Shown in pieces: positions 23,753 through 32,489 of a stretch of 64,000 nt of DNA. Every line of letters begins with the position of its first letter. Positions within the stretch are counted from its first letter, which is position 1. Origin of the DNA: Maridesulfovibrio ferrireducens (GTDB lineage: Bacteria > Desulfobacterota > Desulfovibrionia > Desulfovibrionales > Desulfovibrionaceae); contig NZ_FNGA01000004.1 in assembly GCF_900101105.1 (NCBI RefSeq), positions 372,001 through 436,000 on the forward strand, given 5' to 3'. The notes under the pieces were generated by a model. That model saw only the letters and a program-made list of their open reading frames with translations. It searched no databases and had not been told where the DNA came from. A program made the position numbers and the translations under genes.

Positions 23753-25360
23753 ATGTTTTGCAATCAGTGTGAACAGACAGCCAAAGGCACAGGGTGCACC
23801 GTTAAAGGTGTATGCGGAAAGACTGACGAAACTTCTGCAATTCAGGATCTTTTGATTCATGTTCTTGCAGAGCTTGGAACCGTAGCAGTTGCAGCTCGCG
23901 AAGAAGGTATTGAAATTCCTTCAGCTGTGAATCTCCTAACTGCCGAAGCCGTTTTTTCAACTCTTACTAATGTAAACTTTGATGACGAAAGGTTTATTCC
24001 TATCGTTAAAAATGTTGCAGCAGCAAGAGACGAACTGGCAGGAAAGCTCAAGGGCGGATGTTCTTGCGGCGGAGTTACTAAAGTCGGCGCAACTGCTGCT
24101 GAACTCAGCAAGCAGGGCGAAGCTTTCTCTGTAAATTCATTTGATGAAAATCCCGATCTGCGTTCACTAAAGCAGATTCTTATATACGGACTTAAAGGCG
24201 TAGCCGCATACGTTGATCATGCTGCCATTCTCGGTCAACAAGATCCTGCAGTATACGCATTCCTTCACGAAGCTCTTGCCGCTTCCCTTAAGCCTCTCGG
24301 CATGGAAGAACTTGTCGCTCTCTGCATGAAGTGCGGTGAAGTCAACCTTAGAGCAATGGAACTTCTGGATGCTGGTAACACCGGAACTTACGGTCACCCG
24401 GTTCCTACTGAAGTGCCTCTCGGCGCAAAAGCCGGAAAGGCGATCCTTGTTTCAGGTCACGATCTGAAAGATCTTCGCGCTATTCTTGAGCAGACTGAAG
24501 GCACAGGAATCAACGTTTACACCCATGGTGAAATGCTTCCTTGTCACGGATACCCTGAGCTTAAAAAGTTCAATCATTTTTACGGTCATTACGGAACCGC
24601 ATGGCAGAATCAGTTGAAAGAATTTGCTGAATTCCCGGGTTCAATCCTTATGACAACTAACTGCATTCAGAAGCCTTCTGAAAAGTACATTGGTGACATT
24701 TACACCACTGGTCTTGTCGGATGGCCTGGGGTTACTCATGTTCTTAACGGTGACTTCAGTGAAGTTATTGCTAAGGCAAAAGAACTTCCCGGTTTCCCAG
24801 CTGATACCGATAAAGGCTCTGTCCTTTGCGGATTCGCAAGAAACGCAGTTCTCGGCGTAGCTGACAAAGTTATCGACGCTGTTAAAGCTGGCGATATCCG
24901 CCACTTCTTCCTCGTCGGTGGTTGTGACGGTGCTAAACCAGGCCGTAACTACTACACTGAGTTCGTTGAAAAAGCTCCTAAAGATACTATTATCCTTACC
25001 CTTGCTTGCGGTAAATTCCGTTTCTTCGACAAAAAACTCGGCGATATCGGTGGAATTCCTCGCTTGCTTGATATCGGACAGTGTAATGATGCTTATTCCG
25101 CAGTTCAGATTGCGGTCGCTCTTGCCGGCGCATTCGAGTGCGGCGTGAATGAGCTTCCATTATCCTTTATCCTTTCATGGTACGAGCAGAAAGCAGTGTC
25201 CATCCTTTTGACCTTGCTCCACCTCGGAATCAAGGACATTCGCATCGGGCCTAGTCTTCCTGCTTTCATCACTCCGAACGTGCTGAACTTCCTTGTTGAG
25301 AACTTCAACATTATGCCTATCAGCACTCCTGATGAAGATCTCAAGGCTATTCTCGGCTAG
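23753..25360 (+). CDS. hcp: Hybrid-cluster protein (Hcp, hydroxylamine reductase family)
   Basis: A 535-residue protein with the N-terminal C3-x2-C6-x8-C15-x5-C21 motif of the strict-anaerobe class, which binds a [4Fe-4S] cluster. Residues for the hybrid 4Fe-2O-2S cluster are present in conserved surroundings (for example LPCHGYPELKKFN, LVGGCDGAKPGRNYYTEF, ILTLACGKFRFF, DIGQCNDAYS). Hcp reduces NO (and hydroxylamine in vitro) and protects anaerobes from nitrosative stress in the cytoplasm. A strong AAAAGGAG precedes the ATG. Neighbouring ferredoxin and Fe-S genes likely supply electrons. Confidence 0.96.
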   Translation: MFCNQCEQTAKGTGCTVKGVCGKTDETSAIQDLLIHVLAELGTVAVAAREEGIEIPSAVNLLTAEAVFSTLTNVNFDDERFIPIVKNVAAARDELAGKLKGGCSCGGVTKVGATAAELSKQGEAFSVNSFDENPDLRSLKQILIYGLKGVAAYVDHAAILGQQDPAVYAFLHEALAASLKPLGMEELVALCMKCGEVNLRAMELLDAGNTGTYGHPVPTEVPLGAKAGKAILVSGHDLKDLRAILEQTEGTGINVYTHGEMLPCHGYPELKKFNHFYGHYGTAWQNQLKEFAEFPGSILMTTNCIQKPSEKYIGDIYTTGLVGWPGVTHVLNGDFSEVIAKAKELPGFPADTDKGSVLCGFARNAVLGVADKVIDAVKAGDIRHFFLVGGCDGAKPGRNYYTEFVEKAPKDTIILTLACGKFRFFDKKLGDIGGIPRLLDIGQCNDAYSAVQIAVALAGAFECGVNELPLSFILSWYEQKAVSILLTLLHLGIKDIRIGPSLPAFITPNVLNFLVENFNIMPISTPDEDLKAILG

Positions 25361-25400
25361 ATTGTATAGCGATTAGAATTAATTACAGACTTAATTAAAA

Positions 25401-25429
25401 CGGCGGGGGAAGAGTTTCTTCCTCCGCCG
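25401..25429 (+). terminator. Stem-loop terminator-like element after hcp
   Basis: A 12-bp stem, CGGCGGGGGAAG against CTTCCTCCGCCG (one G-T pair), with a 5-nt loop. The following sequence is TAAAAT, so the T run is poor. It may attenuate transcription into the next Fe-S gene rather than end it fully. Confidence 0.55.
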
Positions 25430-25476
25430 TAAAATAAACAAAATTTTATCAGGTTTTCAGGTTTCAGGAGAAAATT

Positions 25477-26289
25477 ATGAAGGTTACAAGAAAGCTCATC
25501 CATATAGACGAAGAACTCTGTAACGGTTGCGGAGAATGTGTTCCGGGCTGTGAAGAAGGCGCGTTGCAAATTATTGACGGCAAGGCCCGTTTGGTTGCCG
25601 AGAAGTATTGTGATGGTCTCGGAGCCTGTCTGGGCGAGTGTCCTACCGGAGCTCTTACCGTACGGGACGTTGAGACCGAAGATTTTGATCCTGATGCTGT
25701 TCGGGAACTTCTTACAAAGCAGGGAAGGGCGGTGCCGGAGCATATGCCTTCTCCTGAAAGTTTGAGATTGGATAATCCTGCTGCGGAAGCTGCTCCTAAA
25801 TCAGGTTGCGGTTGTGGAGGATCAAAGCTTGTGGAATTTACTCCGTGTCAGAAGGCCAATATTCCGGCTGATATCGAAGGTGAAGCAGGGCCGTCACATC
25901 TTACTCACTGGCCTGTTCAGCTTAGACTTGTCCCACCCGAAGCTCCGTTCCTTAAGGGCGCAGACCTTTTGCTCACCGCAGATTGTGTTGCTGTCTCCAT
26001 GCCCGGATATCACGAAAGATTTCTGCCGGGGCGCAAAGTGCTCATGGGTTGTCCGAAGTTTGATGATGTCGAACTTTACATCGAAAGGCTCACCGCAATT
26101 TTTGCAACAGCAGGTCTGAAGTCCATTACTCTTCTTGAAATGGAAGTTCCTTGTTGTTCGAATATGAGCAAGATTGTTGCAAAAGCTCTTAAAAATTCAG
26201 GTGCCAATATCCCCACTGAAAAAATTATTGTAGCCCGCACGGGTGAGATTGTTTTCAAGGGAGACTTAGTTCAGCCGGTTATTCTCTAG
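25477..26289 (+). CDS. Hcp-associated 2[4Fe-4S] protein with C-terminal cysteine domain
   Basis: A 270-residue protein. Residues 1-65 are a two-cluster ferredoxin: CNGCGECVPGC, then a second set beginning YCDGLGACLGECP. A glycine/cysteine linker (SGCGCGG) leads to a second domain of about 155 residues containing TADCVAVSMPGYHERF, LMGCPKFDD and VPCCSNMSK; its cysteines could hold another cluster or a thiol site. Proteins of this layout are often found beside hcp in anaerobes, and it is probably an electron partner. It has its own ribosome-binding site (CAGGAG) and follows hcp after a hairpin. Confidence 0.8.
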   Translation: MKVTRKLIHIDEELCNGCGECVPGCEEGALQIIDGKARLVAEKYCDGLGACLGECPTGALTVRDVETEDFDPDAVRELLTKQGRAVPEHMPSPESLRLDNPAAEAAPKSGCGCGGSKLVEFTPCQKANIPADIEGEAGPSHLTHWPVQLRLVPPEAPFLKGADLLLTADCVAVSMPGYHERFLPGRKVLMGCPKFDDVELYIERLTAIFATAGLKSITLLEMEVPCCSNMSKIVAKALKNSGANIPTEKIIVARTGEIVFKGDLVQPVIL

Positions 26290-26368
26290 CAATTGGAGAA
26301 TTTTTAATACTTGCTAGCTGGCATTACTTAAGCAAAATAACCAAAAGCTTAAATGAGTAATTATGCAT

Positions 26369-26400
26369 CGCCCTCGAAAATTATTTTCGAGGGCGTTTTT
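26369..26400 (+). terminator. Rho-independent terminator
   Basis: CGCCCTCGAAAA and TTTTCGAGGGCG form a 12-bp perfect stem with a 3-nt loop, followed by TTTTT. It ends the hcp-region transcript. Confidence 0.9.
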
Positions 26401-26462
26401 CAGTTTTTAAAGGTTTATTGCTTTTTGATTGTAGTGCATATTAATAAATCAAGGAGTGTGAA

Positions 26463-27485
26463 ATGGTGCTGATGCGTAATTTTTATATTTTACTTGTTTT
26501 ATTTGCTGTCTGTTTTACGCAGGCAGTTTGTGCTTATGCTGATAATTTTAAACCAGTGGTTATTTATCAGGGGAGTATTGAGAACAATTCATTTAATGTA
26601 TCCATTCACGAGGGTGTTAAAAGGTTTTCGGAGAAGACCGGGCTGAATTGTACTGAAGTTGTTAGCGGAGTGGCTGCAGAGGATTATTATAGAAGTGTCA
26701 AGGAGCATGTGGACGGGGGGTACTCCCCGGTGTTTCTACCTTATGGTAATCAATTTAATAACTTGGTTGATTTTGTTCGTAATTATCCGGGGACTAGATT
26801 TATTGTACTCGATACTGTCTATGATGAGCCGAATATGTTCTCTTTTGTTCTGGCGGAGCACGAAGGTTCCTTTTTGGCCGGAGCTTTGGCAGCCATGGCA
26901 TCAAAGAGTAAAAAAATAGGCTTTGTTTCAGTTGCGGATATTCCTTTTCTGCTCCGTTTTTGGTGCGGATATGTTCAGGGAGCAAAATATATTGATCCTC
27001 AGATAACCGTTCTAAAAGGTTTTATCGGGAGTTATAAAGGGTCATGGTTTGACGGGAATGCAACATCCGCTCTGGCTAACGGGATGATGGATAAGGGGGC
27101 TGATGTAATTTATCAGGTAGCCGGAGGAGCAGGTCCTGCAGTACTGGAGGCGGTCGCGGCCCGCGGTAAGCTTGGCATTGGCGTGGATGTAAATCAGAAT
27201 AGCCTTTATCCCGGCAGTGTGCTGACTTCCATGATCAAACGTACTGACAAAATAGTTTTCGCAGCCTTGATGCTCGCTAAAAGAGGAGTCTGGCGGGATA
27301 ATTTTAAGCGGCTTGGTCTTGAGCAGGGCGCAGTGGGGATTGTGTTTGACGAGAATAATAAATCTTTGGTTACTCCTGAAATGCGTGCACGTATTGAGGT
27401 AATAAAGAAAGACATTGTTCTTGGGTCAATTTCTGTTCACGAGTATACTAAGGATTTGAAGTGTTCCGGCCGTGTTGATAAATAG
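26463..27485 (+). CDS. BMP/PnrA-type periplasmic binding protein
   Basis: A 340-residue protein with a signal peptide (hydrophobic 7-24, cleavage probably after CAYA) and no lipobox. The mature part matches the basic-membrane-protein family: SIENNSFNVSIHEGVKRF, YRSVKEHVDGGYSPVFLPYGNQF, LAEHEGSFLAGALAAM and IYQVAGGAGPAVLEA. Family members such as PnrA bind purine nucleosides. AAGGAG lies 6 nt before the ATG. No permease or ATPase gene follows; instead it overlaps a GGDEF gene by 14 nt. It therefore probably acts as a ligand sensor for that cyclase rather than as a transporter part (inference). Confidence 0.82.
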   Translation: MVLMRNFYILLVLFAVCFTQAVCAYADNFKPVVIYQGSIENNSFNVSIHEGVKRFSEKTGLNCTEVVSGVAAEDYYRSVKEHVDGGYSPVFLPYGNQFNNLVDFVRNYPGTRFIVLDTVYDEPNMFSFVLAEHEGSFLAGALAAMASKSKKIGFVSVADIPFLLRFWCGYVQGAKYIDPQITVLKGFIGSYKGSWFDGNATSALANGMMDKGADVIYQVAGGAGPAVLEAVAARGKLGIGVDVNQNSLYPGSVLTSMIKRTDKIVFAALMLAKRGVWRDNFKRLGLEQGAVGIVFDENNKSLVTPEMRARIEVIKKDIVLGSISVHEYTKDLKCSGRVDK

Positions 27486-28644
27486 AGCTATAAAACTTCA
27501 TAGCGTAGCCCTGTATCTGGTCTGTGTTTTGCTGCTTGGGCTGCTCCTTCCTATAGCTGCGGGTATGGTTATAACCCTTGGTCAGGAGCGAATAAAGTTG
27601 GAGGACGAGTTAAGCGAGTTTCATCGCGAAACTCTTAAAACTCTCGTGGTGAGCACTGAGGATGCAATGTTATCCTTTTCGCCGGAAGGGGTCCGCAATA
27701 TTGTCGGTGTTCTGTTAAAAGATGAGCGTATAGTCAGTATTGAAGTCTTTTCGGAACTTTTCGATCTTTATCTTTTGCGGGTTTCCAAACAAATTCCCGA
27801 TCATCAATTTGATTCCTTCTCTATGCGGGAAACCGTTGTAAAAGACGGTGAAGTTTTGGGCTATGTTCAGGTTGAAGTGGATAGTGGCTGGATAATTCCC
27901 CGGATTGAAGAAGCCCGCAATCATATTATTCTTTTATTCTCTTCTATGTTTTTGAGTGCCTTACTGCTTGTTGTTCCGGCAATATATTATAAAATATTAA
28001 AGCCTCTTAGACGGCTGACAAGACAAGCTGATATTTTATCGAAAGGTGAACTGGGTGTCGAGTATGAGTGGCGTGGTAAAGATGAATTGTCCATGCTCGG
28101 CAAGACCTTGGAGGACATGCGCGGAAAGCTCAATGAGAACTTTAATTTCATGAAAGAAATGGCAGTGACTGATGAGCTTACCGGCCTTCCCAACAGGCAC
28201 GGATTTTCGGCTGAAATTAAAAAAATTATGCATTTAAGTAAGCGTTATAAACATCCGTTATCCATCGCAATTTTTGATCTAGACTATTTCAAAGCTATCA
28301 ATGATACCTACGGACATGGAGTCGGAGACGAAGTTTTGAAGGATTTTTCCAGACTTGTTTGTAGCAGGATTAGAAATACTGACATTTTTGCCCGGATCGG
28401 GGGCGAAGAATTTGTTATGGTCATGCCTGAAACATCAATTGAGGCTGCAAGATTGTTGCTAAATGAAATCAGGGAAGTTGTTTCCGGTCAGCCTTTTGCT
28501 CATGGTGAAAAGGTAACAACCAGCATCGGGGTTACAAGTTACTCAGGTGTTGAGCAGCTTGACCAGCTCCTCGAAGCTGCGGACAAGGCCTTGTATCAAG
28601 CCAAAAGAAAAGGGCGGGATCAGGTCGTAGTTCATCTTCGCTAA
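27472..28644 (+). CDS. Membrane diguanylate cyclase (sensor-HAMP-GGDEF)
   Basis: A 390-residue protein: membrane helix about 8-33, a short periplasmic domain (about 34-150), a second helix (about 150-172), a HAMP-like linker (RRLTRQADILSKGELG) and a GGDEF domain (about 225-388). The active site is G310-G-E-E-F with an upstream I-site R301-N-T-D, so it should make c-di-GMP with product inhibition. A GTG start inside the end of the binding-protein gene implies translational coupling. The periplasmic domain is small, so it may read the bound state of the BMP-like partner. Confidence 0.88.
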   Translation: MLINRAIKLHSVALYLVCVLLLGLLLPIAAGMVITLGQERIKLEDELSEFHRETLKTLVVSTEDAMLSFSPEGVRNIVGVLLKDERIVSIEVFSELFDLYLLRVSKQIPDHQFDSFSMRETVVKDGEVLGYVQVEVDSGWIIPRIEEARNHIILLFSSMFLSALLLVVPAIYYKILKPLRRLTRQADILSKGELGVEYEWRGKDELSMLGKTLEDMRGKLNENFNFMKEMAVTDELTGLPNRHGFSAEIKKIMHLSKRYKHPLSIAIFDLDYFKAINDTYGHGVGDEVLKDFSRLVCSRIRNTDIFARIGGEEFVMVMPETSIEAARLLLNEIREVVSGQPFAHGEKVTTSIGVTSYSGVEQLDQLLEAADKALYQAKRKGRDQVVVHLR

Positions 28645-28670
28645 TATTTTCTGAATAGTTTTAAAAAGTA

Positions 28671-28712
28671 GAAAGCCCTTCGCTGATTAACAGTGAAGGG
28701 CTTTCTTTTGTT
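28671..28712. terminator. Bidirectional terminator between convergent genes
   Basis: GAAAGCCCTTC (28671-28681) and GAAGGGCTTTC (28695-28705) form an 11-bp stem with TTTT on the right, so it can serve the GGDEF gene. The convergent lipoprotein gene ends at 28727 and reads into it from the other side. Confidence 0.85.
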
Positions 28713-28726
28713 GTATGTTTTGAAAG

Positions 28727-29404
28727 CTATTCGAGGATATTTTGTTCGAATCCCGGAAGAATGTTGCTTTGCTGCGGAGCATAGCTCGGCTGGAAGTTAT
28801 TTTGAGAACCTGCCGAGTTTGTCAGTGGTCCGGAAGTGTTGACCAGAGGGGCTATGGATCCGTCATCTTTAATAGGAAGAAGCGATCTTGTCTTGGCATT
28901 GAGTGGAACAGTCCAGTCCCACGAGCCGAGAATCTCACCGTCATCAACGGTTGAAATAGCCGCAGTCATATAAATAATTTCAGGGCCTACAGTGTAAGAT
29001 CCGGCAAGAATACATTTTTCAGGAGGCGCTGTATCTTCATCTACTGCTGCCATTGAAAAGCGTGAACTGTCGGCAACAATGGCATATCCTTTCTGAGCAA
29101 TGCGTGATGCCACCTGTTCCGTTGAAATCTGTGCAAAATCTGTCTGTAAGGTACTGCCCCGCAGACGAAAGACCATGACAGTAATAGGTGATCCGGGAGG
29201 AAGTATTTCTTCAAGCTGGGAGGCTATCTTGTCTCCTGCGCGGTAGTTAATCTCTATTAAAGGAGTTCCGTCCTCTGCGAAAAAGGGACCGGTCGTGGGC
29301 CTTTTCCCTAGATAATTCATAGTATCCTGCTGCTGTTTTGCACAAGAAGAAGCGGACATCAGTATAACCGCTGCCAGAATTATGATAAATTTTTTGCCCA
29401 TCAT
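28727..29404 (-). CDS. Outer-membrane-type lipoprotein, FlgO-like
   Basis: The ATG at 29404 with GGAGAG 6 nt upstream gives 225 residues; an upstream ATG in frame has no ribosome-binding site. The N-terminus is a signal peptide ending in the lipobox ASSC. The body has the pattern of the FlgO-like domain: KIASQLEEILPPGSPITVMVFRL, ISTEQVASRIAQKGY, then an AGSYTVGPEIIYMTAAISTVDDGEILGSW-type beta region. The C-terminus is a Pro/Asn/Gln-rich tail. FlgO proteins are linked to outer-membrane and flagellar function in Vibrio, but this gene stands alone, so the role is tentative. Confidence 0.7.
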   Translation of the reverse strand: MMGKKFIIILAAVILMSASSCAKQQQDTMNYLGKRPTTGPFFAEDGTPLIEINYRAGDKIASQLEEILPPGSPITVMVFRLRGSTLQTDFAQISTEQVASRIAQKGYAIVADSSRFSMAAVDEDTAPPEKCILAGSYTVGPEIIYMTAAISTVDDGEILGSWDWTVPLNAKTRSLLPIKDDGSIAPLVNTSGPLTNSAGSQNNFQPSYAPQQSNILPGFEQNILE

Positions 29405-29585
29405 GAAAAACTCTCCGTTTTCAGACATATAAATATTGCGTGAGTAATCTGCCGCTTAATTTGATGCAACGGTAATGCCACGCAGTAAAAGATGCGTTAT
29501 GCCAGAGTATTAAATAAATATTTATTCTGAAAGATGGCAAAAAATGTATCAAAAGGTCGAGTTAATGACTCCGCAGGTATCCTAT

Positions 29586-30413
29586 TTAATTAATACGGGA
29601 AATAATTTCACGGATAAGTGCAGACATGGCCGCAGAGGATTTTGAAGCCTGTTCGATCACACCTTCGTGCGTTGTTTCAGCCATACAGTCAGGTAGATTC
29701 TTATTGGTCAGGCAGGCTATACCCATTACTTTCATTCCCATATGGACGGCTGTGACGGCTTCAATTGCTGTAGACATGCCGACAGCGTCACCTCCCAAAA
29801 GCTTGAACATGCGGGTTTCTGCCGGAGTTTCAAGGTTCGGTCCTGAAAGCTGAATATATACACCCCGTTCAAGGCGGACGGATACAGCCTTTGCCGCTTC
29901 AAGAGCTGTGTTACGAAGTTCTTCGCAATAAACTTTGCTCATATCCGGGAATCTTAAGCCCCATTCTTCATAGTTATGTCCTGTGAGCGGAGATTGTCCT
30001 GTAAAGTTAATGTGGTCAGTGATAAGCATCAGGTCGCCGGCATCAAATTGGGGGTTGATAGCTCCGGCGGCATTGGTTAAAAATACTTTTTTAATTCCGA
30101 GGGTGCCCATTATGCGGATACTCAGGCAGGCTTCAGCCGCAGTGTAACCTTCATAAAGATGAAATCTGCCGCTGAAAACTAGAACGGGTTTTTTGTTCAT
30201 AAAACCATATATTAAGCGCCCGCTATGGCCTTTTACCGTTGATTGTGGAAGGCCGGGGATTTCCGAATATGGAATTTCAATTGCGTCGTCTAATTTTGTG
30301 ATTGCTTCGCCAAGTCCTGAACCGAGAATTATTCCGATGGTTCCAACTTGAAAATTATCTATCTTTTCTAGTATATGACTGGTAATAGAAGTTGTTAGGT
30401 CGGGGGAGGTCAT
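29586..30413 (-). CDS. Purine nucleoside phosphorylase (PNP/MTAP family)
   Basis: A 275-residue enzyme with the trimeric PNP hallmarks: GIILGSGLGE (28-37), the phosphate-loop GHSGRL, HLYEGY, a FLTNAAGAINP region and the base-binding GDAVGMSTAIEAV segment. It cleaves inosine or guanosine with phosphate to base and ribose-1-phosphate in purine salvage. It starts at an ATG with weak ribosome-binding site evidence and is monocistronic, divergent from motA. The BMP-type nucleoside-binding protein encoded nearby is on the other strand and not in the same unit. Confidence 0.93.
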   Translation of the reverse strand: MTSPDLTTSITSHILEKIDNFQVGTIGIILGSGLGEAITKLDDAIEIPYSEIPGLPQSTVKGHSGRLIYGFMNKKPVLVFSGRFHLYEGYTAAEACLSIRIMGTLGIKKVFLTNAAGAINPQFDAGDLMLITDHINFTGQSPLTGHNYEEWGLRFPDMSKVYCEELRNTALEAAKAVSVRLERGVYIQLSGPNLETPAETRMFKLLGGDAVGMSTAIEAVTAVHMGMKVMGIACLTNKNLPDCMAETTHEGVIEQASKSSAAMSALIREIISRIN

Positions 30414-30515
30414 AGTTTCAAACTCGTAGTTTTAGGGTTGATTTACAGGGACGCATGCAGGGCATGTTTATCGTGTCGGCCTGATCACTACTAACTTAAA
30501 AGAGAATGGGATTCT

Positions 30516-31268
30516 ATGGATTTTTCCACTTTAATCGGGATGCTTGTCGGGCTTTCTCTTGTTATCGGTGCAATTTTCATGGGCGGGGCTGTTGATGTTT
30601 TTATCAATCTTCCCGGTATGATGATTGTTATCGGTGGCACTCTTGCTTCTATTTGCGTTGCTTTTCCTTTCGAGGAAGTTATCCAAGCCGTAATTGCCGG
30701 ATTCAAGGCCTTTTCTTCAAGAAAAGTTAAGGTCAATGAAGTCGTCAACATTATGGTTAAGGTTGCTGAAATCAGCAGACGTGAAGGACTCATTGCTCTT
30801 GAGAATGTTCAGACAGAAAATGTGGTTTTAAGGAAGTCATGTCAGCTTATTGCTGATAATGCTGATCCTGAACTTATCCGCACGACTCTTCAAATCGAAA
30901 TATCCGCCATGAAAAGGCGTCACAAAATTGCACACGATGTATATAAGCGTCTTGCGGGGCTTGCTCCTGCTTTCGGTATGCTTGGAACACTTATCGGGCT
31001 TGTGCAGATGCTTTCAAACCTTGAAGATCCGAAATCTATCGGCCCTGCGATGGCCGTTGCTATTTTGACTACTTTTTACGGTTCGGCTCTAGCAACCGTA
31101 CTCTTTATCCCTATCGGTGCCAAACTTAGAGCCCGAACTCTTCAGGAACAATTACATCTGGAAATTATTTTTGAAGGAGCTAAATCTATCCTTGAAAATA
31201 ATAATCCTAGACTTGTTTATGAAAAATTGTCCTCTTTTCTGGCTCCTAAAGATAGAACGGGAGAGTAA
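30516..31268 (+). CDS. motA: Flagellar motor stator protein MotA
   Basis: A 250-residue protein with four membrane helices (about 5-22, 30-50, 150-170, 185-205) and the conserved cytoplasmic loop between helices two and three. LAPAFGMLGTLIGLVQML carries the family proline-rich start of helix 3. Together with MotB it forms the ion-conducting stator that drives flagellar rotation. The ribosome-binding site is AGAGAA. The motB start is 3 nt after the stop. Confidence 0.94.
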   Translation: MDFSTLIGMLVGLSLVIGAIFMGGAVDVFINLPGMMIVIGGTLASICVAFPFEEVIQAVIAGFKAFSSRKVKVNEVVNIMVKVAEISRREGLIALENVQTENVVLRKSCQLIADNADPELIRTTLQIEISAMKRRHKIAHDVYKRLAGLAPAFGMLGTLIGLVQMLSNLEDPKSIGPAMAVAILTTFYGSALATVLFIPIGAKLRARTLQEQLHLEIIFEGAKSILENNNPRLVYEKLSSFLAPKDRTGE

Positions 31269-31271
31269 GTC

Positions 31272-32021
31272 ATGGGTAAAGAATTTAATTCTTCTATTCT
31301 GCCGGATGACATTGAAGAAGATGAAGATGATTCCAATGAGTGGATAACCACTTTTGCTGATTTATGCATGCTTCTGCTTGTCTTTTTCATTCTGCTTTAT
31401 TCTATGTCTGAGATTGACGCCAAAAAATTTGATCTGACATTTCAGTCTGTGACTAAAGCTATTAAAGGAAAGCTCGATAGAGTAGCTACAAGCAAAGTTG
31501 CGCGCGAGGAAGCCGGAGCGATTCTCAATCAGGTTGTTACTCGCAGGCAGATTATTAAAGCTCAGCGGAAAGTTTATGAAGACGTTAAGTATCTCCAGAC
31601 CACTAAAGGGGTTGAGGGGATAATGAGCGCCAAATTTGAGGACGGAAAGATTGTTCTAAAACTCCCGTCGGATGTTTTGTTCCGTCCCGGAAAAGTAACT
31701 CTCAGCAAAAAAGGGCGGGTTGCTATCGCTGCAATGAAAGACTTTTTTATTCAGCACCCGGATCAGTATATCAACATAAAGGGGTATACTGACGACACTC
31801 AACCCGGTTCGGCCAGTCGTCTTAAGGATAACTGGGAAATTTCTTCTTTGCGGGCCGTTAACGTTCTTAGGTATCTGATGAAGCTTGGTATCAAACCTAA
31901 CAGACTCACTGCTACGGGATTGGGTGAAATGGACCCTCTTGTGCCGAATAATTCTTCGCAGAACCGCAGGCGTAACAGGCGTGTAGAATTTGTTCTGGAT
32001 AAAATAATGACCGGGCCTTGA
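31272..32021 (+). CDS. motB: Flagellar motor stator protein MotB
   Basis: A 249-residue protein with a short acidic cytoplasmic N-terminus, one membrane helix (about 27-48) carrying the ion-binding aspartate D30 in TTFADLCMLLLVFF, a plug-like segment, and a C-terminal OmpA-like peptidoglycan-binding domain (about 125-245, NIKGYTDDTQPG and RRNRRVEFVL). It anchors the stator to the cell wall. It is co-transcribed with motA and the following PilZ gene. Confidence 0.94.
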   Translation: MGKEFNSSILPDDIEEDEDDSNEWITTFADLCMLLLVFFILLYSMSEIDAKKFDLTFQSVTKAIKGKLDRVATSKVAREEAGAILNQVVTRRQIIKAQRKVYEDVKYLQTTKGVEGIMSAKFEDGKIVLKLPSDVLFRPGKVTLSKKGRVAIAAMKDFFIQHPDQYINIKGYTDDTQPGSASRLKDNWEISSLRAVNVLRYLMKLGIKPNRLTATGLGEMDPLVPNNSSQNRRRNRRVEFVLDKIMTGP

Positions 32022-32077
32022 TGATGTGGCTGTTGATGTCAGCGGTATTAACCAGTTGAACCGAGGATGGTAGTGAG

Positions 32078-32446
32078 ATGGATTTATCTTACGAGAGTTC
32101 AAATAAGGCCAGAGGTGCATTTCGGACGAGTGTTCCGGGGCTTGCTATAAGAATCAAGGGCTATCCTGATCCTTTTAGTGTTAAAGATTTCAGTGTAAAC
32201 GGATTGGCTTTTACTTCTGGAAAAGATGTTTTTGAGGTTGGAACACCACTCGAAGTGGATCTTCTTTTGGGGTCAAAAGAGATTCTTCTGGGAATTACCC
32301 TTGAGATTGTCAGAGATATCGGAAAAGGGTTGATGGGGTGTATCTTTATCGGCCTTGATAAGTATCAGGAAGCTCGACTGGATAAGCTTGTTCTTGAAAT
32401 TCAGAAGCGAATGATTTTGTTGCGGAAAAAGAAAGGCGCATCCTGA
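32078..32446 (+). CDS. PilZ-domain protein
   Basis: A 122-residue single-domain protein with the c-di-GMP-binding signature: RGAFR (12-16) and DFSVNG (37-42), fitting RxxxR and (D/N)xSxxG. It lies 56 nt after motB in the same direction. This suggests it brakes or tunes the flagellar motor in response to c-di-GMP, as YcgR does (inference). No YcgR-N domain is present. Confidence 0.85.
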   Translation: MDLSYESSNKARGAFRTSVPGLAIRIKGYPDPFSVKDFSVNGLAFTSGKDVFEVGTPLEVDLLLGSKEILLGITLEIVRDIGKGLMGCIFIGLDKYQEARLDKLVLEIQKRMILLRKKKGAS

Positions 32447-32489
32447 TTAAAGCAGGCAAAATTTTATTATCAGGCGGTAGTTTTAAACT

